Notes: generated by a model from the sequence alone, not told the origin. 64,000 bases of DNA from JBBRXZ01 sp038232415 (GCA_038232415.1 JBBSHY010000002.1:4173-68172), one strand, 5' to 3'. Positions 30,879 to 40,646 are shown, counted from the first letter of the stretch. Made by a program: numbers and translations.

Positions 30879-32429
30879 TTATCTGATAATTTTAAGGTGG
30901 TCTAGGATAGGCGTGACATGTGATGCGGGTGTTTTGAGATCTATACCCGATGGTTTTGTTTGATTGTTCGGCGTTGCTGACTGAAGGCTTGTTATAGGGG
31001 CATTTGATACCTGAGGGCTAGGGGTTATAGGAGTTGTTGGCTTTGGCACTGCCGCTGGAACAGCGGTTACTGGTTCTTTGGTAAGTTTTGGCAAATCCGC
31101 GTTATTTACGAGAGGAATCTGTGCTTTGGACTGAGCTTGACTGCGGGTAGTTGAGTGACGAGAGGCGGTTTTTCGAACCAAGGGCGGTGGAGCTGGTTGT
31201 AAGAGAACAAGACCAAAACAGAACAGCGATATGATAAACAAGGGGGGCCCGATCAGTAAAGTATGTGAGCCCTGGATTTGCCTTGAGCCAGTATCGAATA
31301 CGTAATGATTCATATCAATACCACCGATCTTCCATGATTTGTATCTTAAATAATACTGCCTAATAAGTATACTCCGCAACTTAGCTAAGACTGTAAGCAT
31401 TCTTACAAACAAATCTTCAATAATAAACTGTTTAAAGCTATATTGCCTCTGAGAAACATCATTCTCTGACGGGAAGAAGCGCAGTTTAGCTGTGAACTGA
31501 GTGCCATGACTACGAGAACTTCTTACTTGTATTGAACCGCCGAAATCCACCGTTACGTATTGCTTAACCAGGGCCAGGCCAATACCCATGCCATGGCCTG
31601 TTTTGTATTTAGTAGTGTAAAATGGCTCAAATACCTGGGCAAATTCTGGCGTATCAATGCCTTTCCCCCAGTCAGTAACTTGCAGCTTCAGCCACTGCCC
31701 GCTTTTCTTGACGGTCACTGCCACGTGTTTTATGCTGGTTGACCGGCCGGTATGCGCATAGGCATCAATAGCGTTGGTTACCAGGTTAGATACCAACTGG
31801 TGAAACTTGACAGAGTCACCGTACAGATTATAGTTTCCGCTTTGCTCAATTTTCAGCTTAACGCCAGCACGGCAAGCAAGTGGTGACATAATGTCTGCTA
31901 TCTGGTTAAGCTCGTGACGTATAGGAAAACTACCCATAGTAGTTTGTGTTTTAATCTGTTTGCGAGCTGCTTCTAGATAACGTTCTAATTGTTGAAGGTT
32001 TTTGCGAGCTTGTATGAGTAGTAGAGACTTTTTGTTGTCGCATTGCTCGAGATTTAGGGAAGCGGCAGTAAGAGGGTTTGCTATTTCATGCACCAAGTTA
32101 GCGCTTAATCGTCCAAACTCGGCAAATCGTTGTAATTCCCTAACCTGCATACAATGAGCGTTTACACAATGCCTGAAAATATGCCACAGCCCTATAACTA
32201 CAAGTAAAAAAATACCGTTCGCAACCATTGTGTCTTCTTTTTGGTCGAATACTAAGGGTTGGTGTTGAATGGCTGAGGACACCATCTTTAAGCAGGCAAA
32301 TAAAGCCAAGCTAAAGAACAGGCTATTGACGATAAACTCACGTTCTGTTGAGTTGCCGGTTCGCCGTAAGGGTTTGAAGAGTAACCAGTTTGTCGGCTGT
32401 AAGTGTAGTTTACGTCTGGGCGGGGTCAT
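30879..32429 (-). CDS. sensor histidine kinase with extra C-terminal membrane and proline-rich region
   Basis: 516 residues from the ATG at 32429, one base after the regulator stop codon. Two N-terminal membrane helices (about 35-50 and 70-87) enclose a short outer loop. HisKA has H114 in NLVHEIANPLTAA; the ATPase domain has NLVTNAIDAY, VTDWGKGID and GHGMGIGLALVK. Unusually, after the kinase ends (~320) there is a linker, a third membrane helix (391-410, LLIGPPLFIISLFCFGLVLL) and about 105 residues rich in Pro, Ser and Thr, which would lie outside the cell. So the kinase is bracketed by membrane segments and may sense the envelope with both ends. Pairs with the OmpR-type regulator. Confidence 0.88.
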   Translation of the reverse strand: MTPPRRKLHLQPTNWLLFKPLRRTGNSTEREFIVNSLFFSLALFACLKMVSSAIQHQPLVFDQKEDTMVANGIFLLVVIGLWHIFRHCVNAHCMQVRELQRFAEFGRLSANLVHEIANPLTAASLNLEQCDNKKSLLLIQARKNLQQLERYLEAARKQIKTQTTMGSFPIRHELNQIADIMSPLACRAGVKLKIEQSGNYNLYGDSVKFHQLVSNLVTNAIDAYAHTGRSTSIKHVAVTVKKSGQWLKLQVTDWGKGIDTPEFAQVFEPFYTTKYKTGHGMGIGLALVKQYVTVDFGGSIQVRSSRSHGTQFTAKLRFFPSENDVSQRQYSFKQFIIEDLFVRMLTVLAKLRSILIRQYYLRYKSWKIGGIDMNHYVFDTGSRQIQGSHTLLIGPPLFIISLFCFGLVLLQPAPPPLVRKTASRHSTTRSQAQSKAQIPLVNNADLPKLTKEPVTAVPAAVPKPTTPITPSPQVSNAPITSLQSATPNNQTKPSGIDLKTPASHVTPILDHLKIIR

Positions 32430-32430
32430 A

Positions 32431-33132
32431 TCATAATTTGACTTCAAGCTTGTAGCCCAAACCATGCACAGTCATGATTAGCGATTTTTCAAAAGGCCGG
32501 TCAATCTTGTCGCGTAGATATTTAATATGTACGTCAACTGTATTTGTGAAGAGCTCACCGGCGCCTTGCCAGGCGTATCGGATCAAGGCCTCACGTGTAA
32601 CTACTGAGCCTGCATTCTCCATTAGACACTCTAGCAATGCAAACTCTTTGCGTCTTAGGTTTATGGCTATGCCTTCACGACTTACTTGATATGTATTGCG
32701 GTCAAGCACCACCCCGCTTACAGATAATTGTCTCTCTGGACGAGGTTGTGGGGCATGAGTCCGGCTTATGACCCTTAAACGGGCTTTAAGCTCTCCGACA
32801 CTAAAAGGTTTAGTCATGTAATCATTGGCACCAATGTTAAGCATCTTAACTTTTGATAAAACATTAGCATCACCCGTTAAGATTAATATCGGGATGTTAA
32901 GGTTTCGTTCGCATAATAATTGGCAAATCGTGACGCCAGACATATCTGGTAAATTTAGATCCAACACGACGATGTCATAATGTTCAAAGTCAATTTTATG
33001 TAGGGCCAGCTGTCCAGTAGGGGCGACGTCTACCTCATAGGTGCTTTGAAGAACCTGTGTCAGAGCACTAGATATACTATAATCATCTTCGACCAGTAGG
33101 ATTTTGGGCTGTAACTGCATGCTCCTCATCAT
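32431..33132 (-). CDS. OmpR-family response regulator
   Basis: 233 residues. Receiver domain: acidic pocket VEDD (15-18), phosphoacceptor D58 in VVLDLNLPD, K108 in MTKPF. The C-terminal winged helix has LRRKEFALLECLMENAG and VDVHIKYLRDKI followed by VHGLGYKLE. It binds DNA after phosphorylation by the kinase encoded one base downstream. Alternative ATG codons (residues 1, 2 and 5) exist; GAGGAG is too close to the third, so the first is kept. Targets unknown. Confidence 0.93.
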   Translation of the reverse strand: MMRSMQLQPKILLVEDDYSISSALTQVLQSTYEVDVAPTGQLALHKIDFEHYDIVVLDLNLPDMSGVTICQLLCERNLNIPILILTGDANVLSKVKMLNIGANDYMTKPFSVGELKARLRVISRTHAPQPRPERQLSVSGVVLDRNTYQVSREGIAINLRRKEFALLECLMENAGSVVTREALIRYAWQGAGELFTNTVDVHIKYLRDKIDRPFEKSLIMTVHGLGYKLEVKL

Positions 33133-33273
33133 TACACATAAACATTAAAAAACTATTAAATAGCACCTTTTTGAAATCTTAGCACAATGTGTTAAAGATG
33201 TCTAGACTAAAATTCAGAGAGCAAGCCAATTACTTTAAAGGGGCGTTTAAACTGAATAAGTTTGGTCGGCTAC

Positions 33274-33873
33274 TTAAATAATGGTTTCGAAGCGGTTTTG
33301 GACTTCGGGCCAGTTAACTACGTGCCACCAGGCTTTAATGTAGTCGCCGCGTTTGTATGTATAGTCCAGATAGTAAGCGTGTTCCCAGACGTCGAGACCC
33401 AGGATAGGCTCGGGGTCGCTAGTGGTCAGGGGTGAATCCTGGTTTGGTGTGGTGATTATAGACAGATCGGGTTGCAGCCAGGCCCAGCCGCTGCCAAAGA
33501 CGCCAAGAGCTTTATCGCCGAAGACATCCATAAAGCCCTGAAAGTCACCATATTTTTGCTTAAGAGCGTCCGCCAGTTTGCCGGTGGGTTCGCTGCCGCC
33601 AGCCGGTGACATAAACTTCCAGAAATGCGTGTGGTTGTAGTGCCCGCCGCCATGGTTGCGCACAGTATTTCGCACGGCTTCCGGCACGCTATCCAGGTTA
33701 CTGATTAACTCTTCTACGGTTTTATCTTGCAGTTCAGGCGCTTTTTCGATAGCGCCATTGAGTTTGTCAACATAAGTTTGATGGTGTTTACTATGGTGCA
33801 GCTCCATAATGTCTTTGCTGATGTATTTTCCAAGGGCATCATAACTATATGGCAGATCCGGCAGTGTAAACAT
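33274..33873 (-). CDS. Fe/Mn superoxide dismutase
   Basis: 199 residues. Opens with LPDLPYSYDALGKYISKDIMELHHSKHH, in which the first metal His is found; the others lie in NHTHFWKF and DVWEHAYYLDY (Asp and His). The NHGGGHYNH stretch is nearer the Mn-type pattern, but metal choice cannot be fixed. It detoxifies superoxide in the cytoplasm, so the cell meets oxygen. TCGACG-N17-TACAAT with GGAG before the ATG makes a normal leadered promoter. Confidence 0.93.
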   Translation of the reverse strand: MFTLPDLPYSYDALGKYISKDIMELHHSKHHQTYVDKLNGAIEKAPELQDKTVEELISNLDSVPEAVRNTVRNHGGGHYNHTHFWKFMSPAGGSEPTGKLADALKQKYGDFQGFMDVFGDKALGVFGSGWAWLQPDLSIITTPNQDSPLTTSDPEPILGLDVWEHAYYLDYTYKRGDYIKAWWHVVNWPEVQNRFETII

Positions 33874-33954
33874 AAATTTTCTCCGTCTTATGTGCTTCTA
33901 TACATTGTAAACCCGTATGTATGGTTCGTCGACCCCGCCGTTATAATAAAAAGT

Positions 33955-34653
33955 TTAATCAACAAACCTCATCAGTTCCGGCCACATGGTTTCCGTTTCA
34001 TCCCGGCCGATTATGTTAATAAGGGCAGGCAAGTCTTTAATAACCAGCCGATGACGGCGATCATAGCCAATAATGTTTTTTCTTTGCAAGCGGCCCAGTG
34101 AGCGGCCAAATGTCTCGCGGGTCATATTGATGGAGTGTGCTAGGTCTTCATGCGTAATAGTGGCGTTGATAACCAGGTGGTCGTCAGTTTTAAGACCGAA
34201 ACGATTAGCCAGGCCCAGTAACCGGTAAGTGCAGCGTTCACGGGCGTCGGAATATAAAAGATTGTCAATGCGACCGGCGTAGAGGCGGTAGCGGTCCACC
34301 ATTTCTTCCAGCAACTCAAACATCACATCGCGATTATTGCTGATAAATTCTATGAAAGTTTCGTGCGGCACCAGCCAGATCTTAGTGGGTTCAAGCGTTT
34401 CGTAGTATACATTGCGCATAAAGCCGCGAAAGGTCCAGATCATCGGGAAGAAATCATCCGGCCCGAAGAAGTGGTGTACATGTTCGTCGGCCTGTTTGGT
34501 CAGCGAGTAAATTTTGATCATACCACTCCCTATGAGATAGACGCCTCTGGGAGTATCATTGGCGCGCAGAATGATTTCATTTTTCTGGTAATCCAGCTGC
34601 TTGCCACTGTGAAACATGGCCTTTAGCTTTTTAGACTTTGCGCCGTCAGGCAT
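33955..34653 (-). CDS. Crp/Fnr-family transcription regulator
   Basis: 232 residues. The N-terminal cyclic-nucleotide-binding fold includes EIILRANDTPRGVYLIGSGMIKIY, and the C-terminal helix-turn-helix reads THEDLAHSINMTRETFGRSLGRL. The cysteines of FNR-type Fe-S sensors are absent, and the cNMP-binding Arg-Ser signature is not clear, so the effector is unknown. It is divergent from the phosphoketolase gene with about 110 bp between starts, so it is a good candidate to control that operon. Likely promoter TTGCCC-N18-TATACT at 34709-34680. Confidence 0.9.
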   Translation of the reverse strand: MPDGAKSKKLKAMFHSGKQLDYQKNEIILRANDTPRGVYLIGSGMIKIYSLTKQADEHVHHFFGPDDFFPMIWTFRGFMRNVYYETLEPTKIWLVPHETFIEFISNNRDVMFELLEEMVDRYRLYAGRIDNLLYSDARERCTYRLLGLANRFGLKTDDHLVINATITHEDLAHSINMTRETFGRSLGRLQRKNIIGYDRRHRLVIKDLPALINIIGRDETETMWPELMRFVD

Positions 34654-34679
34654 AAGTTTATCCGCCCTGTTACGTTGTC

Positions 34680-34709
34680 AGTATATACCGCATGCCTGTA
34701 GCGGGGCAA
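34680..34709 (-). promoter_or_regulatory. promoter of the Crp-type regulator
   Basis: On the minus strand TTGCCC (34709-34704), 18-nt spacer, TATACT (34685-34680), with a leader of about 20 nt. Confidence 0.5.
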
Positions 34710-34722
34710 TATCGCCGGAATT

Positions 34723-34751
34723 TTGAGATGGTACGCTCCCGGTTGTATACT
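34723..34751 (+). promoter_or_regulatory. promoter of the phosphoketolase operon
   Basis: TTGAGA (34723-34728), 17-nt spacer, TATACT (34746-34751), 12 nt before the ATG at 34764. It places the transcription start downstream of an alternative ATG at 34692. Confidence 0.75.
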
Positions 34752-34763
34752 AATAACATCATA

Positions 34764-37553
34764 ATGCAGGATATAGATAAGCTTCAGAAGTACGTGCGGG
34801 CGGCGAATTATTTGTCGGTTGCTCAGATCTACCTACAGGATAACTTCCTATTGGAACGGCCACTTCGCTCCGATGACATCAAGCCCAAGTTGGTCGGACA
34901 TTGGGGAACTTGTCCTGGCATCAACTTTGTCTATGCACATCTGAATTATTTAGTTAAAAAACATCGGCAATCAGCGATTTTTATACTTGGTCCCGGCCAC
35001 GGTATGTCGGCACTGCAGGCTAATTTACTGATGGAGGGGACACTGGAGCAGTATTACGAAAAAGCGACCCGCGATGAGGATGGCATTGCTTATATTTCTA
35101 AACAGTATACCTGGCCCTATGGCTTTTCAAGCCACTGTAGCCCTGAAGTTCCTGGCGCAATCCTAGAAGGTGGCGAACTCGGCTATTCACTGGCATCGGC
35201 ATACGGCGCCGTGCTGGACAATCCTGATCTGATCGCTGCCTGCTTAATCGGTGATGGTGAGGCGGAAACTGGTGCGATTGCCGCAGCCTGGCATATCAAC
35301 AAGCTTGTTGATCCGGCAGTGAACGGTGCGGTGTTGCCGATTATTCATGTCAACGGTTATAAAATTTCCGGCCCAACTGTGTATGGTCGTATGAGTAATC
35401 AGGAACTCACGGATCTGTTCAGCGGTTATGGGCATGAAGCCTTCTTTATCGAGGGCGAAAATCTAGACGAGCAAATGGTAACTACGCTCGAAACAGCTTA
35501 CCAGCGCATCAAAGCTATTCAGGAGGCAGCCCGGGGTAATAATCCGCCTTTCAAACCGCGGTTCCCAGTCATTATTATGCGTACACCGAAAGGCATGACC
35601 ACTGTTAAGGAACTGCGCGGTCAGAAAATTGAGGGCACCATTTTGTCTCATCAAGTGGTCATGCCGACGGTTCGCGGCGACCAAGAAGAATTGACCGCCC
35701 TTGAAGCATGGCTTAGGTCGTACCATTTTGAAGAGCTGTTCGAAAGGCAAACCGGATTTTCCGAAGACATCTTGGAAGTAGTGCCGGACAAAGAGTTTTT
35801 AATCGGTAATAATTCGCATGTCTTTGGTAAAACTTATCGGCCGCTTGTGCTGCCGCCTGCCACAAGTCTGGAAAAGTCGCTCAATCAACCGGGCGAGATC
35901 CAGTCCAATGCTATGCGCATGGCTGGCTTGTATCTGCGAGAGATTTTTGATCTTAATAAAGAGTTTAATAATTTCCGTCTAATGTCTCCCGACGAGACGT
36001 ACTCCAACCGACTGGATAATGTCTTTGAGGTAACCGGCCGAGCCTGGGTCTGGCCGCATGACGAAGGAGACAAAGATATTACCCGTGACGGCAGGGTCAT
36101 GGAAATACTGTCGGAGCACGTCATGCATGGTTTGGCGCAAGGATACTTACTGACCGGCCGTCACGCGGCACTGACAACTTACGAAGCTTTTGCGCAGATT
36201 TTTGCCAGCATGGCGCATACCTATCAGAAATTCTTAAAGTATGTCATCAAAATGCCATGGCGAGGGGATCTACCGTCGTTTAATTATTTACTAACTTCAA
36301 CAGTTTGGCGCCAGGAACGTGACGGTTACTCGCACCAGAATCCTGGCTTCATCTCCGGTATGCTGGAAAAGCACAATGATTTCGTGAAATGCTATTTTCC
36401 GGTTGATGACAACAGCATGCTGGCTACGCTGGAGGAAACCTTTGGCTCCAAAAATCAGATGAATATTATCACGGCCGGCAAAACGCCTGAACCGCGCTGG
36501 TTAAATTATGAACAGGCTAAGGCGGCGCTGGTCGACGGTCTCAGCGTCTGGGATTTCGCCAGCGACAAGAACCCACATATAGTGCTAGTCGGCGTCGGCG
36601 ACTACGTGACCAAGGAAGCCTTGGCGGCCATTGAACTTATTAAGCAGGATGCTCCGGAAATTAGAGTTCGCTTTGTCAACATTCTCCGTTTGCAGAGCCG
36701 GTCGGGTCTCAATGAGGAGAACCAACCGCAAATTCCGAACGCCGAAAAATACTTCACGATCGACAAACCAGTGATAGTTAATTTCCACGGTTATCCGGAA
36801 GCCATGAAAAACATTCTCTTTGATGTTAAGAATCCGCGGCGTTTTTCAGTCCATGGCTATCGGGAGGAAGGCGGCACGACCACGCCATTCGATTTACAGG
36901 TGCGCAACCATACTGATCGCTACCATGTGGCTATGGAAATCATCGAGACTGCCCACAGGGAAGGGGTAGTCGACGAAACCAAGCAGCAGCAGTTGACGGC
37001 TAGCTGGCAGAAAAAGCTAACTAATCATAACGACTACATTAAACGAGTCGGCGCCGATCCGGCCGACATCGAAAATTGGCAATGGGCCAGCGTGGCGCCG
37101 CTAACTGCCGATCCGGCCGCAGTCGAACACAGTGCTATCTTAAAAGAAGCCCGCACTTTGGCGTTCATTGGTTTATCGGACAACCCCGAGCGGCATAGTT
37201 ACCGGGTGGCCAGCTATTTTCAGGACAAAGGCTACAGGATTATTCCTATCAATCCCAAAATAGACGAAACGCTTGGCGAGAAGGCTTATGATAGCTTGTT
37301 AGAGATTCCGCCTTCGGTGCACATAGATATCGTTGATATTTTTCGGAAGCCAGATGAGGTTTTGCCGCACATGCGCGAAATCGTCGAGCGCGGCAGTATT
37401 CGCACAGTTTGGCTGGCCGAAGGCGCCAACAGCCACGAAGCCGAGGAATTTGCCGAAGATTACGGACTGTCGATGATAACTAACCAATGTATTATGAAAG
37501 TAGACCTAGGCGACGGGCACCATGATGATCATAACCACGAGGAGGACTTCTAA
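34764..37553 (+). CDS. xfp: phosphoketolase fused to a CoA-binding domain
   Basis: 929 residues from the ATG at 34764; normal phosphoketolases are about 790-830. Residues 1-780 are Xfp: VRAANYLSVAQIYLQDN, GHWGTCPG, LGPGHG, the TPP-binding LIGDGEAETG (162-170) and YSHQNPGF. They split xylulose-5-phosphate or fructose-6-phosphate to acetyl phosphate. Residues about 792-915 are a CoA_binding_2 (YccU-like) Rossmann domain: TLAFIGLSDNPERHSYRVA, YRIIPINPK and VWLAEGANSHEA, ending in a His/Asp-rich tail (DGHHDDHNHEED). That domain is usually a separate protein or part of acyl-CoA synthetases. The AMP-forming acetyl-CoA synthetase follows with a 1-nt overlap, so the fusion may tie acetyl units to CoA. 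Confidence 0.93.
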   Translation: MQDIDKLQKYVRAANYLSVAQIYLQDNFLLERPLRSDDIKPKLVGHWGTCPGINFVYAHLNYLVKKHRQSAIFILGPGHGMSALQANLLMEGTLEQYYEKATRDEDGIAYISKQYTWPYGFSSHCSPEVPGAILEGGELGYSLASAYGAVLDNPDLIAACLIGDGEAETGAIAAAWHINKLVDPAVNGAVLPIIHVNGYKISGPTVYGRMSNQELTDLFSGYGHEAFFIEGENLDEQMVTTLETAYQRIKAIQEAARGNNPPFKPRFPVIIMRTPKGMTTVKELRGQKIEGTILSHQVVMPTVRGDQEELTALEAWLRSYHFEELFERQTGFSEDILEVVPDKEFLIGNNSHVFGKTYRPLVLPPATSLEKSLNQPGEIQSNAMRMAGLYLREIFDLNKEFNNFRLMSPDETYSNRLDNVFEVTGRAWVWPHDEGDKDITRDGRVMEILSEHVMHGLAQGYLLTGRHAALTTYEAFAQIFASMAHTYQKFLKYVIKMPWRGDLPSFNYLLTSTVWRQERDGYSHQNPGFISGMLEKHNDFVKCYFPVDDNSMLATLEETFGSKNQMNIITAGKTPEPRWLNYEQAKAALVDGLSVWDFASDKNPHIVLVGVGDYVTKEALAAIELIKQDAPEIRVRFVNILRLQSRSGLNEENQPQIPNAEKYFTIDKPVIVNFHGYPEAMKNILFDVKNPRRFSVHGYREEGGTTTPFDLQVRNHTDRYHVAMEIIETAHREGVVDETKQQQLTASWQKKLTNHNDYIKRVGADPADIENWQWASVAPLTADPAAVEHSAILKEARTLAFIGLSDNPERHSYRVASYFQDKGYRIIPINPKIDETLGEKAYDSLLEIPPSVHIDIVDIFRKPDEVLPHMREIVERGSIRTVWLAEGANSHEAEEFAEDYGLSMITNQCIMKVDLGDGHHDDHNHEEDF

Positions 37554-39316
37554 TGAGCGGCCAACCATCCATAATTTCCAAGAATGATAAGACGCCAGCT
37601 GTTCTGCCCAACTTGGCTGATTATGAAGCTGTCCGGGCCGAGTTTTCCTGGGAGAGAGCTGCTAAAGATGAGATCGACTATTTTGATGACGGCACCCTAA
37701 ACATAGCTTATAACTGCGTTGATCGGCACGCCGAGAGCCAGCGCAGAGATAAGACTGCCTTACTTTACGAGAGTGCTACGGGCGATAAAGAGAGCTACAA
37801 CTTCGGCGAGCTGAAGGAATTAACCAATAAGTTTGCTAATGTACTGACTACTCAGGATGTATCCAAAGGCGATCGGATATTTATATTCTTGCCGACGATC
37901 CCGGAGCGTTATGTGGCTTTTCTAGGTATTTTGAAGCTGGGTGCTATTGCCGGCACCATGTTCGCGGCTTTCCAGGAAATGGCGCTATTAGACCGCCTGG
38001 CCGATAGCGAGGCAAGCATGGTGATTACCAATGCTGACCTTTACCCCCGCATTAAAAATATTCAAAAAGATCTGCCGAATTTAAGAAAAATTATAATTGT
38101 AGAACGCGGCTCTGCTGAACAACCTAAGGCCGCGGACGTCATCTACTATGACCAGGAAATGGCCAAAGCCAGCAGTGAATTTGAGATAGCCCACATGGAA
38201 AAAGACGAGTATTCTTACATGTTGTACACGTCCGGCACCACCGGCAAGCCCAAAGGCGTGGTCCATGCCCATAACGACATACTGCAGGCTATCGTCAGCA
38301 CTAAATATGTGCTAGACATTAAGGAAAACGATATTTACTGGTGCACAGCTGACCTGGGCTGGGTTACCGGGGTAGTTTACGGCGTGCTAGGTATCTGGGG
38401 ATTAGGTGGCACATCGGTAATTTATGAAGGCCGTTTCAGTCCGGAGAATTGGTATAAAGTTTTGCAGGATTACAAAGTAACGGTCTGGTACTCGGCACCC
38501 ACGGCTATCCGTATGTTGATGGGCTCGCCGGTGAATCCTAAAGATTACGACCTATCGTCTCTGCGCCACCTATGCAGTGTAGGCGAGCCGCTGAATCCTG
38601 AGGCAATCTGGTGGGGGTTGGAAGCCTATGGTCTGCCGTTTCACGATACCTGGTGGCAGACTGAACTGGGAGCCATCAGCATTACTAATTACCCGGCGTT
38701 AGACATTAAACCCGGCTCTATGGGTAAACCATTGCCCGGTATAGAAGCGGCGATTATCGATGGTGATGGGCAGCCAGTGCCGATTGGCGAAGAAGGTAAT
38801 CTGGCTCTCAAAGCTTCGACTGTTTCCTCTATGATGAAAACTATCTGGCATAACCACGAGAAATTTGACTCATACTTTGTAGGCGAGAATTCTGAATGGT
38901 ATGTATCCGGTGATCAAGCGATGCAGGACAAAGACGGCTATTTCTGGTTTTTTGGACGGGTTGATGACGTAATCCTAACGGCTGGCGAACGAATCGGACC
39001 GTTTGAGGTAGAAAGTGCTCTGGTGGCCTACCCGGACGTTATAGAAGCGGCTGTTATTGGCAAGCCGGACGAGGTACGTGGTGAAATCATTAAGGCTTTC
39101 GTGGTCGTTAAACCGGGCGTCACCCAAGATGATGAACTTAAACAAAAGCTAGTTCTGCATGTCAAAAAGCACCTGGCCGGTCATGCTTATCCCCGTGAGA
39201 TCGCATTTGTTGATAAAGTGCCCAAAACCCGTTCCGGCAAAATTATGCGCCGGGTCTTGAAGGCCCAGGAACTGGGCTTGCCGATCGGCGACACTTCTAC
39301 GCTTGAAAATTATTAG
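37553..39316 (+). CDS. acsA: acetyl-CoA synthetase, AMP-forming
   Basis: 587 residues, near the shorter AcsA form rather than the ~650-residue Acs. ATP-binding loop YTSGTTGKPKGVVHAH, then TWWQTELGA, YVSGDQAMQDKDGYF and, at the C-terminus, KTRSGKIMRR with the catalytic and acetylatable Lys. It makes acetyl-CoA from acetate, ATP and CoA. Its ATG overlaps the phosphoketolase stop, so the two are translated together. No acetate kinase or phosphotransacetylase is seen in the window, which leaves the acetyl-phosphate-to-acetate step unexplained. Confidence 0.93.
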   Translation: MSGQPSIISKNDKTPAVLPNLADYEAVRAEFSWERAAKDEIDYFDDGTLNIAYNCVDRHAESQRRDKTALLYESATGDKESYNFGELKELTNKFANVLTTQDVSKGDRIFIFLPTIPERYVAFLGILKLGAIAGTMFAAFQEMALLDRLADSEASMVITNADLYPRIKNIQKDLPNLRKIIIVERGSAEQPKAADVIYYDQEMAKASSEFEIAHMEKDEYSYMLYTSGTTGKPKGVVHAHNDILQAIVSTKYVLDIKENDIYWCTADLGWVTGVVYGVLGIWGLGGTSVIYEGRFSPENWYKVLQDYKVTVWYSAPTAIRMLMGSPVNPKDYDLSSLRHLCSVGEPLNPEAIWWGLEAYGLPFHDTWWQTELGAISITNYPALDIKPGSMGKPLPGIEAAIIDGDGQPVPIGEEGNLALKASTVSSMMKTIWHNHEKFDSYFVGENSEWYVSGDQAMQDKDGYFWFFGRVDDVILTAGERIGPFEVESALVAYPDVIEAAVIGKPDEVRGEIIKAFVVVKPGVTQDDELKQKLVLHVKKHLAGHAYPREIAFVDKVPKTRSGKIMRRVLKAQELGLPIGDTSTLENY

Positions 39317-39335
39317 GATAGGATTATAAACGAGT

Positions 39336-40646
39336 ATGGGCAGAGAACTTTTCGGCACTGATGGTATCCGCGGCCCTGCCGGGCAGTACCCGTTAGATGA
39401 AGCGGGAGTGTGCCAGATTGGTAAAGCCATAGCTACAAAATTTGCCAAGCCTGGCCAGCGCATCCTGGTGGGCTGCGACCCTCGGCAATCTTCGCCCCAA
39501 CTGGAAGCTGCCCTGACATCTGGTATAACGGATATGGGGGTAGACGTGGACCTGGTAGGTGTCATTCCAACTCCCGGCCTGGCCTATCTGACCATTTCTG
39601 CCGGGGTACAGGCCGGCGTGATGATCACTGCCAGCCATAACGCCTATACAGACAATGGTATCAAAGTTTTCACCCCTGAGGGAGACAAACTTGATGATAG
39701 AACCGAAGTCGAGCTCAATAAACTGATTGACAGTGATCTGTCAGGATCAGGCCAGGGAGACTCAGTTGATGCAGCGGAGCTGGCAGGTGACTACGAAGCA
39801 TTTCTCATCTCGACGATTGAAGGCAACCAATTTGGTGACTGGAAATTGGCAGTGGATTGTGCCAATGGTGCCACTAGCTTTATCGCCCCACGTCTTTTTG
39901 AACGGCTTAAAGCCAGTATAGTACCTCTGTTTAGCCAGCCTGACGGTGTAAATATCAACCAAGGGTGCGGAGCGACTGATACCAGTGTTTTACAGCAGAC
40001 AGTCAAAGAGCAAGATCTGGACGCCGGCGTGGCTTTTGATGGCGATGGCGACCGTGTAGTAATAATTGACGAACAGGGCCGGGCTCTGACTGGTGATCAC
40101 ATTCTGTATATATTGGCTGTGTGCCGTAAGATACCGGGTGTTGTGGCTACCATTATGAGTAATATGGGTTTGGAAACGGCCTTGCAGCAGCAGAACATAT
40201 CTTTACATCGCACGGCGGTAGGCGATCGTTACGTATTAGAAGGCTTAAAGCAAACCGGCTTTAATCTAGGCGGCGAGCAGAGCGGACATATAATTTTGCC
40301 GGACTATACTAATACCGGTGATGGCCTAATGGTGGCCTTACAAGTTCTTAAAGAAGTAAAAAGGTCGCCTAAAAGCTTGGGGGAGTGGTATGACGATTTG
40401 GAACTTTTGCCCCAGTCTCTGGTAAACATTCCTATAATCGACAAGTCATTACTGGATACCCCGGAAATACGATCTTTTATAACTAAGAAGTCTGAAGAGT
40501 TGAAGGGCACGGGAAGGTTACTTATCCGGCCATCTGGTACCGAATCGCTAGCGCGAGTGATGGTAGAAGCCCCTGATGCTTCGGAAGTGGCTAACCAAAT
40601 TACTGCCGAATTGCAAGCATTATTAAACGATAAAGGTGCAGCGTGA
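39336..40646 (+). CDS. glmM: phosphoglucosamine mutase
   Basis: 436 residues. LFGTDGIRG at the start, phosphoserine loop ITASHNAYTDNGIK, metal loop FDGDGDRVV, sugar-binding GGEQSGHII and phosphate-binding RPSGTES. The pattern (GTDGIRG, GEQSGH) favours GlmM over phosphomannomutase, giving glucosamine-1-phosphate for UDP-GlcNAc and peptidoglycan. It starts 19 bp after acsA and overlaps the next gene by 4 nt. Confidence 0.9.
   Translation: MGRELFGTDGIRGPAGQYPLDEAGVCQIGKAIATKFAKPGQRILVGCDPRQSSPQLEAALTSGITDMGVDVDLVGVIPTPGLAYLTISAGVQAGVMITASHNAYTDNGIKVFTPEGDKLDDRTEVELNKLIDSDLSGSGQGDSVDAAELAGDYEAFLISTIEGNQFGDWKLAVDCANGATSFIAPRLFERLKASIVPLFSQPDGVNINQGCGATDTSVLQQTVKEQDLDAGVAFDGDGDRVVIIDEQGRALTGDHILYILAVCRKIPGVVATIMSNMGLETALQQQNISLHRTAVGDRYVLEGLKQTGFNLGGEQSGHIILPDYTNTGDGLMVALQVLKEVKRSPKSLGEWYDDLELLPQSLVNIPIIDKSLLDTPEIRSFITKKSEELKGTGRLLIRPSGTESLARVMVEAPDASEVANQITAELQALLNDKGAA

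Noticed and set aside
34692..34763. 24-residue N-terminal extension of the phosphoketolase
   Set aside because: The promoter at 34723-34751 lies within it, and family homology begins right after the ATG at 34764.
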